A DNA stretch of 7,531 nucleotides, taken from the NCBI GenBank assembly GCA_022837205.1, contig JALHEL010000080.1, positions 1-7,531 of the forward strand, in the 5' to 3' direction. A model generated the notes under the pieces. It did not search any database, was not told the DNA's origin, and saw nothing but the letters and a program-made list of their open reading frames with translations. The position numbers were made by a program, and so were the translations under genes. Below are positions 1-7,000 of this stretch, in pieces; position 1 is the first letter of the stretch, and the number at the start of each line of letters is the position of its first letter. The stretch comes from Leptolinea sp. GTDB lineage: Bacteria > Chloroflexota > Anaerolineae > Anaerolineales > Anaerolineaceae.

Positions 1-1524
1 GAGTTTTTTTGAATCACACTTGTCATTTTTTTCTGCCTCCAAATTTGCTCCGGTTGAATAGTACATAATATTTCTTTCGGTTATTTCTTCACGTGAAAGG
101 CGGGCGTTGATATTTCCTTTAAAAAGAACGATACAGGAATCGGCCACTTTGAAAATCTCGGGAAACTCCGAACTGAATACGATAATTGCTTTCCCCTGTT
201 TCGCCAAATTGATAATCAGGTGATATATTTCGAATTTTGTCCCGACATCGATTCCTTGCGTCGGATTATCAAAAAGGATGATTTCTGCATCGGCTTCCAG
301 CCAACGTCCGAGAATTATTTTTTGTTGATTTCCTCCCGAAAGAGAGGTTATCGGATTTTTGGGATCATCCGTTTTAATGGATAATGATTCCTGTTGGCGT
401 TTGAACCGTTCTTTTTGGTCTTTGGGTTGGATTAATAAACCTTTAAATTTGGTATTTAGATAAGCCATATAAAGGTTATCGTAAATGGAAAGATCATTTA
501 AAATACCCCGTTCTTTTCGGGAACGCGGCACCATGGCTATGCCCGACCTCATTCGCTCGATGGTTCCGCTTTCCGGATTTATTTTTTTGCCGAAGATCTT
601 GATTTCTCCTGTAGAAGGGATTGCGCCGAAAAGTGCATCGGCCAGAGAATCCCGTCCGGATCCTTGCAGACCCGTGATAGCGATAATTTCTCCTCTATGC
701 AAATCGAAACTGATATTTTGAAAGCCCGGACCGGAAAGATTTCGAACTGAAAGGGCAATTTCGTCTGTTCGATAACAAGGTTTATGGGAGAATTCTTCTT
801 CGGCGAGTTGTCGGCCGATCATCAATTCGGTGATCTCCTGCTCATTTACATCCGAAAAATTCCCTTCCGCGACCAATTTTCCGTCCCGCATGACCGAAAA
901 AGTATCGCATACTTCAAACAACTCCGGCATCTTATGCGAAATATAAATAAAACTGACGCCTTCCGATTTCAACTGGCGCATAATGACAAACAGCCGTTCG
1001 ATATCCCTGGTCGTCAAAGCCGTAGACGGCTCATCCATAATAATCAGGTCACTCTTAAACAACAAAGCACGGGCGATTTCAACCAGTTGCTTTTCGGCAG
1101 GTTGCAAGTTCCAAACAAGTTCTTCCGGATTGATATTCACCTGCATTCGGTTAAAAACTTCGGATGCCCTTTTGATCATTTCCTTCTTATTTAAGAGACC
1201 GTTCGGCAGAAGAATTTCTTCCGCCAAAAACATATTTTCAAAAACTTTCAAATCGTTACAGAGGCTTATTTCCTGGTGAATAAAACGAATCCCCATCTTG
1301 ATCGCCTGCATCGAATTGGAGAATTGGACTTTTTTCCCGTCAATATAAATCTCCCCTTCGGTCGGCGGAAAAGTTCCCGCCAGCACATTCATCAGAGTCG
1401 TCTTACCGGCGCCGTTTTCACCCAACAAGCCTCGTATTTCCCCCGGATGGACTGTAAAATCCACATGGTCGACTGCGACCACCGGTCCGAAAGTTTTTAC
1501 GATTCCTTTCATTTCTACGAGCAA
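1..1524 (-). CDS. CUT2-family sugar ABC transporter ATP-binding protein (RbsA/MglA/XylG type), 3' end beyond window
   Basis: This gene encodes the cytoplasmic ATPase that powers import of a monosaccharide through an ABC permease. It has 508 codons with no stop at the left edge. The family is usually about 500-520 residues, so only a few codons should be missing. Two fused nucleotide-binding domains are visible. Domain 1 has Walker A GENGAGKTT (35-43), a degenerate signature LQPAEKQ (140-146), Walker B IIMDEPS (161-167) and the switch histidine in YISHK (194-198). Domain 2 has a degenerate Walker A GLQGSGRDS (285-293), a canonical signature LSGGNQQK (395-402), Walker B LFDNPTQG (417-424) and the family's SSEFPEI segment. 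The start is TTG at 1524 because AAGGAG lies 8 nt upstream; an in-frame ATG at 1512 lacks such a site. It follows the binding-protein gene on the same strand. The sugar cannot be read from the ATPase alone. Confidence 0.95.
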   Translation of the reverse strand, partial: MLVEMKGIVKTFGPVVAVDHVDFTVHPGEIRGLLGENGAGKTTLMNVLAGTFPPTEGEIYIDGKKVQFSNSMQAIKMGIRFIHQEISLCNDLKVFENMFLAEEILLPNGLLNKKEMIKRASEVFNRMQVNINPEELVWNLQPAEKQLVEIARALLFKSDLIIMDEPSTALTTRDIERLFVIMRQLKSEGVSFIYISHKMPELFEVCDTFSVMRDGKLVAEGNFSDVNEQEITELMIGRQLAEEEFSHKPCYRTDEIALSVRNLSGPGFQNISFDLHRGEIIAITGLQGSGRDSLADALFGAIPSTGEIKIFGKKINPESGTIERMRSGIAMVPRSRKERGILNDLSIYDNLYMAYLNTKFKGLLIQPKDQKERFKRQQESLSIKTDDPKNPITSLSGGNQQKIILGRWLEADAEIILFDNPTQGIDVGTKFEIYHLIINLAKQGKAIIVFSSEFPEIFKVADSCIVLFKGNINARLSREEITERNIMYYSTGANLEAEKNDKCDSKKL

Positions 1525-1532
1525 GGCAGGTT

Positions 1533-1538
1533 CTCCTT
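1533..1538 (-). promoter_or_regulatory. Ribosome binding site setting a TTG start for the ABC ATPase
   Basis: On the minus strand AAGGAG is followed by an 8-nt spacer and then TTG (1524-1522). This site supports the TTG start over the in-frame ATG four codons later. The resulting N-terminus (Met-Leu-Val-Glu-Met-Lys-Gly-Ile) matches the usual opening of the family. Confidence 0.75.
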
Positions 1539-1549
1539 ATACTTTATTG

Positions 1550-1584
1550 AAAAACTGCCGGTCTAAAAAAACCGGACCGGCAGT
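1550..1584 (-). terminator. Intercistronic terminator/attenuator hairpin after the sugar-binding protein gene
   Basis: The 10-bp arms are perfectly complementary (1554-1563 with 1575-1584; ACTGCCGGTC reading along the minus strand) and GC-rich, with an 11-nt loop. On the minus strand the stem runs directly into a short T tract (positions 1554-1550). This is the shape of an intrinsic terminator. It lies between the binding-protein stop (1608) and the ATPase start (1524). It probably stops part of the transcripts, or protects the 3' end of the upstream message, so that more binding protein than ATPase is made. The T tract is short (five), so readthrough is likely. Confidence 0.75.
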
Positions 1585-1607
1585 ATACACTTGAAAAGAT
1601 AAAATGG

Positions 1608-2663
1608 TTAGTTGAGTGAAATGCTATAGCGTTCCTTGAAAGCGTCACTGTTGCGGAACTCTTCGACATTGGTCTTGTCAATTTCAATGGACGGGATGAG
1701 GAAGAGCTGCCCATTTATATCTTGTCCCTGATATTGTTCGCCTTTAGCGGCGGCAATACCTAAGCGGATGGCTTCACGAATGAAGGACGGGCTGAAATAA
1801 TAGGTTACCAGATCGATACCGTTTGCAACCGGTTTATCGAAGGTTGCCAGCGTTTCTCGTCTGCCGCCTACACCCGTGATGAGTTTCACGTTCAGTTTTG
1901 CCGAAGGATTGCTGTTATAGTAGTTATTGAGGGCAACTACGACACCGTCGACAACCTCATCATCATGGGTTACGATCAGATCCAGATCTTCGATTTCCTT
2001 CGGATCAGCTGTGTTCAGCCAGTTTTCCATCTGTTCCTGTGCTTTTGCGTTTGACCAGTCGGTCTGATAGTTTTCCTGAATCTGCTTGAATTGATCTTTG
2101 TATGCGGATGCGGCAATCACATCATCCATACCCTTCGATCGCTGGATGGAAACGGTCGAGCTGTCACCGATAAAGCGCAGGTAGGTGATTGTTTCGCCGG
2201 CTTTGAGTTGTTCATCGAAATACTTGAGCAGATATTCGCCCATCATTTTTCCGATACTCTCGTTGTCGCCCATAATTTCGGCGGTCGGTTTGAAACCGTC
2301 AATCAGACGATCATAGATGATCAGTTTCACACCGGAATCCATAATGGTCATGGCAATGTTCTTCAATTGTTGACCTTCCAGCGGCCAAAGGACGATGACA
2401 TCCGGTTTCCACTCAAGAATGGTCTCGAGAGCGGCAATCTGTTTGGCTGCTTCACCGCCGACTTCAAATTTGTATTCGAAGCCGAGTTCTTTGGACTTTG
2501 CTTCCAGCTCTGCACGGGCATGAGCAACGCTCTCGCCGGTGAAACCATGATCCGCGTCCGGAGTGACTACACCGATCTTGAATGTGTCAGCTGCCAGGAC
2601 GGAACCTGTTAGTGCAAGCACTAAGACGAAAACAACGGATAACACAAAAAGCTTTTTAGACAT
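1608..2663 (-). CDS. Secreted sugar-binding protein of a CUT2 ABC transporter (Peripla_BP_4 type, XylF/ChvE-like features)
   Basis: This is the extracytoplasmic protein that captures a monosaccharide and delivers it to the ABC permease. It has 351 residues, normal for the family. Residues 1-24 form a signal peptide with a KK n-region, a hydrophobic core and VLA/AD as a possible signal peptidase I site. The mature protein has the two-lobed periplasmic-binding fold: TPDADHGFTGES (34-45) in the first lobe, YDRLI (117-121, a motif also seen in XylF and ChvE), GDNESIG (132-138), and THDDEVVDG (232-240) in the second lobe. The sugar is probably a pentose or related aldose, but it is not determined. 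The signal contains LTGS (18-21) where a lipoprotein would have LTGC. The chosen start is the ATG at 2663, with AGGAGG 6 nt upstream. An in-frame TTG at 2720, also with a strong ribosome site, would add 19 basic residues. The gene lies 53 nt after the repressor stop and is probably co-transcribed with it. Confidence 0.95.
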   Translation of the reverse strand: MSKKLFVLSVVFVLVLALTGSVLAADTFKIGVVTPDADHGFTGESVAHARAELEAKSKELGFEYKFEVGGEAAKQIAALETILEWKPDVIVLWPLEGQQLKNIAMTIMDSGVKLIIYDRLIDGFKPTAEIMGDNESIGKMMGEYLLKYFDEQLKAGETITYLRFIGDSSTVSIQRSKGMDDVIAASAYKDQFKQIQENYQTDWSNAKAQEQMENWLNTADPKEIEDLDLIVTHDDEVVDGVVVALNNYYNSNPSAKLNVKLITGVGGRRETLATFDKPVANGIDLVTYYFSPSFIREAIRLGIAAAKGEQYQGQDINGQLFLIPSIEIDKTNVEEFRNSDAFKERYSISLN

Positions 2664-2669
2664 TTTTTC

Positions 2670-2675
2670 CCTCCT
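2670..2675 (-). promoter_or_regulatory. Ribosome binding site for the sugar-binding protein
   Basis: AGGAGG on the minus strand is followed by a 6-nt spacer and ATG at 2663. It decides the start that gives a normal-length signal peptide. A second strong site (AAGGAGG, 2734-2728) lies upstream and serves an in-frame TTG at 2720. Confidence 0.8.
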
Positions 2676-2700
2676 AAAAGATTTACTGCGTTTTTGTGAA

Positions 2701-2724
2701 CGATTTGAAGTGCTTTTCAAATCG
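2701..2724 (-). repeat. Perfect inverted repeat at the repressor/binding-protein junction
   Basis: The 9-bp arms CGATTTGAA and TTCAAATCG (2701-2709 with 2716-2724) are separated by 6 nt. The repeat spans the last codons and the TGA of the repressor gene and the alternative TTG start at 2720. It has no following T tract on either strand, so it is not a standard terminator. It could be an RNA hairpin that affects translation or mRNA processing at the junction. A protein-binding site is also possible, though the centre is not symmetrical. Confidence 0.6.
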
Positions 2725-3748
2725 ATTCCTCCTTAATTTTTACGGGACTTCCGGTCGATTCTCTTAGGATTAATTGATACGGGAGAACCGTTTCAAGCGG
2801 AACGTCCTCGGACTGATTGAATGCCGTGATCAGCAATTCAGCCGATTTTTTCCCCAATTCATAACATGGTTGAGCGACTGTGGTTAATTTCGGGCTGAAC
2901 ATCGCCGTTTGCTCGACGTCATCGAACCCGATAACTGATAAATCTTCCGGTACTTTGATACCCATTTCGGCGGCAGTATTGATGGCGCCGATTGCCAGAA
3001 CATCCGAAATGCAGAATATAGCGGTCGGCCGATCTTCCAATGACAGCAGCTTTCTGGCAGAAGCGCAACCGCTTCTGTAACTGTAATCCTTGGATGCATA
3101 TTCGACATATTCGGGATGGAACTCAATTCCGGCGGCTGCCAAAGCATCTTTGTATCCTTTCAAGCGCAGTTGAGTGGACAAATATTTGTTGACGCTGCTG
3201 ATCGTTCCTATTTTTGTATGACCGAGCGAAATCAGATACTCGATGGCTTCCACCGTCGCTTTGTAATTGTCGATGGAAATATGAGGAATACTGGTATCCG
3301 GGTTAAATTCCGAACAGAGAATAATCGGATTATCTTTCGCATAGCGTAAAAGCCAATCCTCTTCCCCCATTTCGCATGCCAATAAAATAGCACCGTCCGC
3401 GTGCCGTTTCTTCATCATTCCGAGAATATTACTCATTTCTTCGCGATTCCAATCGGTTTTGCAGATAAACGAGCTGTAAAAAAGGGATCGTGTCGTATCA
3501 CTGATGCCCGATAGAATATTGGAATAATAAGGATTGGTCATATTGGGGGTTAAAATCAGAATTGTTCTCGTTTCCTGTTTGCGAAAAGATTGTGCCAGAA
3601 TATTCGGTTCATATCCCAACCTTTCGGCGGCTTCGTAGACTCGTCTGACCGTATTTTCGCTGATGGTGCTTTTATTATTAAGCACCCGCGAGACAGTCGA
3701 AGCGGACACGTTCGCTTCCTTCGCTACATCGATTATGGTAACTGCCAT
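2717..3748 (-). CDS. LacI-family transcriptional repressor of the adjacent sugar operon
   Basis: This is a DNA-binding repressor, expected to be released by a sugar or sugar derivative. It has 343 residues from the ATG at 3748, typical for the family. The N-terminal helix-turn-helix is clear (TIIDVAKEANVSASTVSRVL, residues 4-23). The hinge segment PNILAQSFRKQ follows (48-58). Next comes a periplasmic-binding-protein-like effector domain, with the family-typical C-terminal run ISDVLAIGAINTAAEMGIKV, then DLSVIGFDDVEQ and PKLTTVAQP. Residue 55 is Phe, where E. coli LacI has the minor-groove-inserting Leu56. An ATG at 3766 would add six residues; neither start has a strong ribosome site. It heads the operon, and its TGA overlaps a possible TTG start of the binding-protein frame. 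Its promoter carries a matching operator, so self-repression is likely. The effector is not known. Confidence 0.93.
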   Translation of the reverse strand: MAVTIIDVAKEANVSASTVSRVLNNKSTISENTVRRVYEAAERLGYEPNILAQSFRKQETRTILILTPNMTNPYYSNILSGISDTTRSLFYSSFICKTDWNREEMSNILGMMKKRHADGAILLACEMGEEDWLLRYAKDNPIILCSEFNPDTSIPHISIDNYKATVEAIEYLISLGHTKIGTISSVNKYLSTQLRLKGYKDALAAAGIEFHPEYVEYASKDYSYRSGCASARKLLSLEDRPTAIFCISDVLAIGAINTAAEMGIKVPEDLSVIGFDDVEQTAMFSPKLTTVAQPCYELGKKSAELLITAFNQSEDVPLETVLPYQLILRESTGSPVKIKEESI

Positions 3749-3783
3749 TTTATTCCCGTTGTTCATAACCCTTTTGCTATCTG

Positions 3784-3797
3784 TGCAATCGTTTGCA
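3784..3797 (-). promoter_or_regulatory. LacI-family operator
   Basis: Reading the minus strand, TGCAAACGATTGCA is a 14-bp dyad with 12 matching positions: arms TGCAA/TTGCA around a central CG. This is the usual form of LacI/PurR-family operators, where the hinge helix opens the central CpG step. It lies at the predicted transcription start of the repressor promoter, 7 bp downstream of the -10 box. That is an ideal place for repression. The natural candidate to bind it is the repressor encoded immediately downstream. Confidence 0.8.
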
Positions 3798-3803
3798 TAA
3801 ATT

Positions 3804-3832
3804 ATTCTATATACTCCGGCGGCATTTGTCAA
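3804..3832 (-). promoter_or_regulatory. Sigma70-type promoter of the repressor/sugar transport operon
   Basis: On the minus strand there is a consensus -35 box TTGACA (3832-3827), a 17-bp spacer, and the -10 box TAGAAT (3809-3804). Transcription should start near 3797, leaving a leader of about 50 nt before the ATG at 3748. I see no comparable promoter in the short gap before the binding-protein gene. This one therefore probably drives repressor, binding protein, ATPase and the genes beyond the left edge. Confidence 0.82.
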
Positions 3833-3840
3833 TTGCCAAA
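3825..3840. repeat. 16-bp palindrome overlapping the -35 box
   Basis: TTTGTCAATTGCCAAA matches its reverse complement at 14 of 16 positions. Its centre (3832/3833) is 42 bp from the centre of the LacI-type operator, about four helical turns. It could be a second regulator site, but part of the symmetry comes from the -35 hexamer itself and from AT-rich sequence. Confidence 0.35.
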
Positions 3841-3842
3841 AT

Positions 3843-3871
3843 GTCATCATTTGAAACATGACGAAAGTCAT
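3843..3871. repeat. Cluster of GTCAT/ATGAC inverted repeats between the two divergent promoter regions
   Basis: On the plus strand GTCAT (3843-3847) is followed 10 nt later by ATGAC (3858-3862) and 4 nt later by GTCAT again (3867-3871). The pair 3858-3871 forms a perfect 5-bp stem with a GAAA loop. The pair 3843-3862 has the length and spacing of a dimeric regulator site. It sits just upstream of the repressor -35 box, a usual position for an activator. No known regulator can be named from it. Confidence 0.35.
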
Positions 3872-3907
3872 AAAATAAGAAGATCGAAAAAATTGAAAAA
3901 CAAGACG

Positions 3908-3923
3908 GAATTCTTCTGAATTC
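3908..3923. repeat. GAATTC repeat pair upstream of dnaE
   Basis: Two GAATTC hexamers, each palindromic, are separated by TTCT, giving a 6-bp inverted repeat with a 4-nt loop. No T tract follows on either strand, so it is not a convincing terminator. It lies about 80 bp upstream of dnaE and may be chance. Confidence 0.25.
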
Positions 3924-3965
3924 GGCGGAATATAAAAAAAGCAAAAGCGGATGCCCGAAGAAAAA

Positions 3966-3976
3966 TATACTAAAAT
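3966..3976 (+). promoter_or_regulatory. Possible -10 region for dnaE
   Basis: Overlapping TATACT (3966-3971) and TAAAAT (3971-3976) resemble -10 boxes and would give a leader of roughly 20-30 nt before the ATG at 4004. No good -35 box lies 16-18 bp upstream, so the call is weak. The true dnaE promoter may lie elsewhere in the divergent region. Confidence 0.25.
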
Positions 3977-3988
3977 ATGAATAGCTTT

Positions 3989-3992
3989 GGAG
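3989..3992 (+). promoter_or_regulatory. Probable ribosome binding site of dnaE
   Basis: GGAG is followed by 11 nt and then ATG at 4004. The spacing is somewhat long but this is the only purine-rich site near the start. It supports 4004 rather than the in-frame ATG at 3977, which has no such site. Confidence 0.5.
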
Positions 3993-4003
3993 CATTTAAA
4001 ACT

Positions 4004-7000
4004 ATGTCATTTGTTCATCTTCATCTTCATACCGAATATTCCCTTTTGGACGGGTTCACGAAAATCAACAAACTGATGACCCGTGTCAAAGAAATGAATA
4101 TGCCTGCCGTCGCAATCACAGACCACGGAACGATGTTCGGAGTCGTGGAATTTTTCTTCGCGGCAAAGGAGGCGGGTATTAAACCGATCATCGGGCTGGA
4201 AGGATATCTTTCCAAAGGATCGATGACCTCTCGTGATCCCAAGGAAAAAACTTCTTCCCATTTGCTGTTGTTGGCAAAAGACATGACCGGATACAAGAAT
4301 TTGTTGCAGATCGCGAGTGCCTCCCAATTGGAGGGATATTATTATCATCCGCGCATCGATCATGAATATCTTGCGGAACATGCGGAAGGGTTAATCGCGA
4401 CTTCGGGATGTATGGCGGCGGAACTGCCGCGGATGATCATAAACGGAGAGAGTGAAGCGGCTAAAGCGCAATTGGATTGGTATCTTCAGGTATTCGGACG
4501 AGAAAATTTTTATATCGAATTGCAGGATCACGATGTCCCGGAAATAAAAAAACTGAATAATGTTTTATTACGTCTGGGAAAGGAATATGATATCCCGTTT
4601 GTGGCGACAAATGACACCCATTATGTCGATCCCGAAGATTGGAAATATCAGGATATTATGCTCGCCATCCAAACCGGTGCGAAACTGACGGATAGCAACC
4701 GGTTCAGAATGTCGGATAAGTCCTATTATCTGCGTTCTCCGGAAGAAATGGAGAAGCTGTTCGGATATATCCCGGGTGCGATTGAAAACACATTGGCGAT
4801 TGCGGAACGCTGTAATGTCGATTTGAGCAGCAAAGGGCATCATCTGCCGATTTTTCCGTTGGAAACGGGTGAAACCGCCGAATCCGAGTTGCGGAAATTA
4901 TGTGAAATCGGCTTGAAAGAAAGATACGGTGATCGTGTCGATCGGGAACCGGTCATTCGTGAACGGATTGAAAAGGAACTCGGCATTATTCATCAAATGG
5001 GATTCGATGCCTATTTTTTGATTGTTCAGGATTTGACGCGGCATGCCCGCGAGGAGAATATTTGGTATAACGTTCGCGGTTCCGGAGCCGGTTCGATGGT
5101 AGCTTATGTATTGGGAATTACACCGGTCGATCCGTTGAAATTTAAGTTGATTTTCGAACGTTTTTTGAATCCGGAAAGAATTTCGATGCCCGATATCGAT
5201 CTGGATATTCAGGATGATCAACGATATAAAATGCTGCAATATTGTTCGGATAAGTACGGTGCCGATCGGGTTTCACAGATTATTACTTTCAACACACTGG
5301 GTGCGAAAGGTGCCATACGCGATGTCGGGCGGGTGATGGATATCCCCTTGTCGGAAGTAGACCGTATCTGCAAACTGATTCCGGCGGGAATTAAAATGCC
5401 GGTGAGCGGAAAATCCATTACGTTGAATAATTGTCTGGAAGAAATTCCCGAATTCAGCGATGCGGTGCGGGCCGATCCCAGGCTTACGGAGTTGGTAACG
5501 ACGGCTTCCGAGATGGAAGGTGTGACGCGGAATGTCGGCACACATGCGGCGGGTGTAATCATTACCGATGTACCCATCGTCGAATATGCCCCTCTTCATC
5601 GACCGACATCCGGATCGGATGATAACCCGATAAAATCCGTAGCTCAATTCGAAATGAATTATGTCGACAAAATGGGGTTGCTGAAAATCGACTTTTTAGG
5701 GCTGGCAACGCTCACGGTGATGCAGAAATGCTGTGCTATGATCGAAAAACGACACGGGGTTCATCTGGATCTGCAGAACATTCCGACCGACGATAAAAAA
5801 ACTTTCGCATATTTGAGCCAGGGGCACACCGCCGGGGTCTTCCAACTGGAAGGTTCGGGTATGACCCGGTATATCAAAGAGATGAAGCCGAAATCTCTGG
5901 ATAACATCATTGCGATGGTAGCGCTTTATCGCCCGGGACCGATGCAGTTTATTCCGGATTATATCGCCTGTATGCACGGTGAAAAGGAACCCTTTTATCG
6001 GCATGAACGGTTGAAACCGATTTTTGCGGAAACGTACGGGATTCCGGTATATCAAGAACAGATTATGTCTGCGGTGATGGAATTGGCAGGCTATACCGCT
6101 GCCGAATCGGACAGTTTTCGCAAAGCTATTTCCAAGAAGAAAAAGGCTGAAATCGAAGAGCACCGAGAGAAATTTGTTTCCGGCTGCGTTAAAAACGGGA
6201 TTGAAAAAACAACCGCCGAAGAGATTTTCAAAGATTGGGAACAATTTGCGAATTACGGTTTCAACAAAAGTCATGCGGCCGATTACGGAGTTTTAGCCGT
6301 TCAAACGGGGTATCTTAAAGCGCATTATACTGTTGAATACATGGCGGCAATCTTGGATGCCAACCGAAATGATTCCGCAAAGATTGCCTTTTATATCAAC
6401 GATTGCCGATCGATCGGAATCGAGGTATTGCCGCCGGAAATCAACGTCAGCGACTGGGATTTCACAATCGAGGAGGATTCGAATCATAAGAGCAGGATTC
6501 GATTCGGACTCGGTGCAATCAAAAATGTCGGTAAAAATTCCGTTGATCCGATTATCGATGAACGTAAGCAAAACGGAAAATTTACCGATCTGAACAACTT
6601 CATCGAACGGGTCGATCTCAGGCAGGTTGGCAGACGCGCACTGGAAAGCTTGATAAAAGTCGGTGCGATGGATGCTTTCGGAGAACGCGGCGCCTTATTG
6701 GCAAGTATGGATATGATGATCAATGCCAGCTCCACAAACTTTAAATCAAAGGACAGTGCTCAGATTGATCTGTTTGATTTGATGAATATTCCGACATCCC
6801 AAATTACGCTCCCTCAGACACCTCCGATTGAAAACCGGCAAAAACTAATTTGGGAGCGTGAATTGCTGGGATTGTTCGTTTCGGACCATCCTTTGAATGC
6901 TCATCGAAAGATTTTAAAAGCTCGAAAAGCTTTACAAATCAACCAATTGGAAGCGATGGAGAACGGCGCCATAGTTGCGGTAGGCGGATTTGTTCAAAGT

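Noticed and set aside
784..1566. Plus-strand open frames (784-1194, 983-1279, 1276-1566) opposite the ABC ATPase
   Set aside because: They are antisense to a well-conserved ATPase frame, have no ribosome sites or recognisable domains, and overlap one another.
2091..2612. A 173-codon plus-strand open frame opposite the sugar-binding protein gene
   Set aside because: It is the reverse of a gene whose motifs are fully recognisable on the minus strand. Its Phe/His/Gly-rich composition is typical of a shadow frame.
3749..3871. An N-terminal extension of the LacI repressor reading back to a start at 3871
   Set aside because: The extension covers the promoter, predicted transcription start and operator, has no LacI-family sequence, and would begin upstream of the -35 box. 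The helix-turn-helix begins directly after the ATG at 3748.
3908..3923. GAATTC-TTCT-GAATTC as a terminator for the sugar operon or dnaE
   Set aside because: There is no T tract on either strand, and it lies upstream of both genes rather than downstream of one.
3977..4003. In-frame upstream ATG for dnaE giving nine extra residues
   Set aside because: There is no ribosome site before it, it overlaps the only -10-like sequence, and DnaE proteins of this type begin at the HLHLHTEYS region. It cannot be fully excluded.
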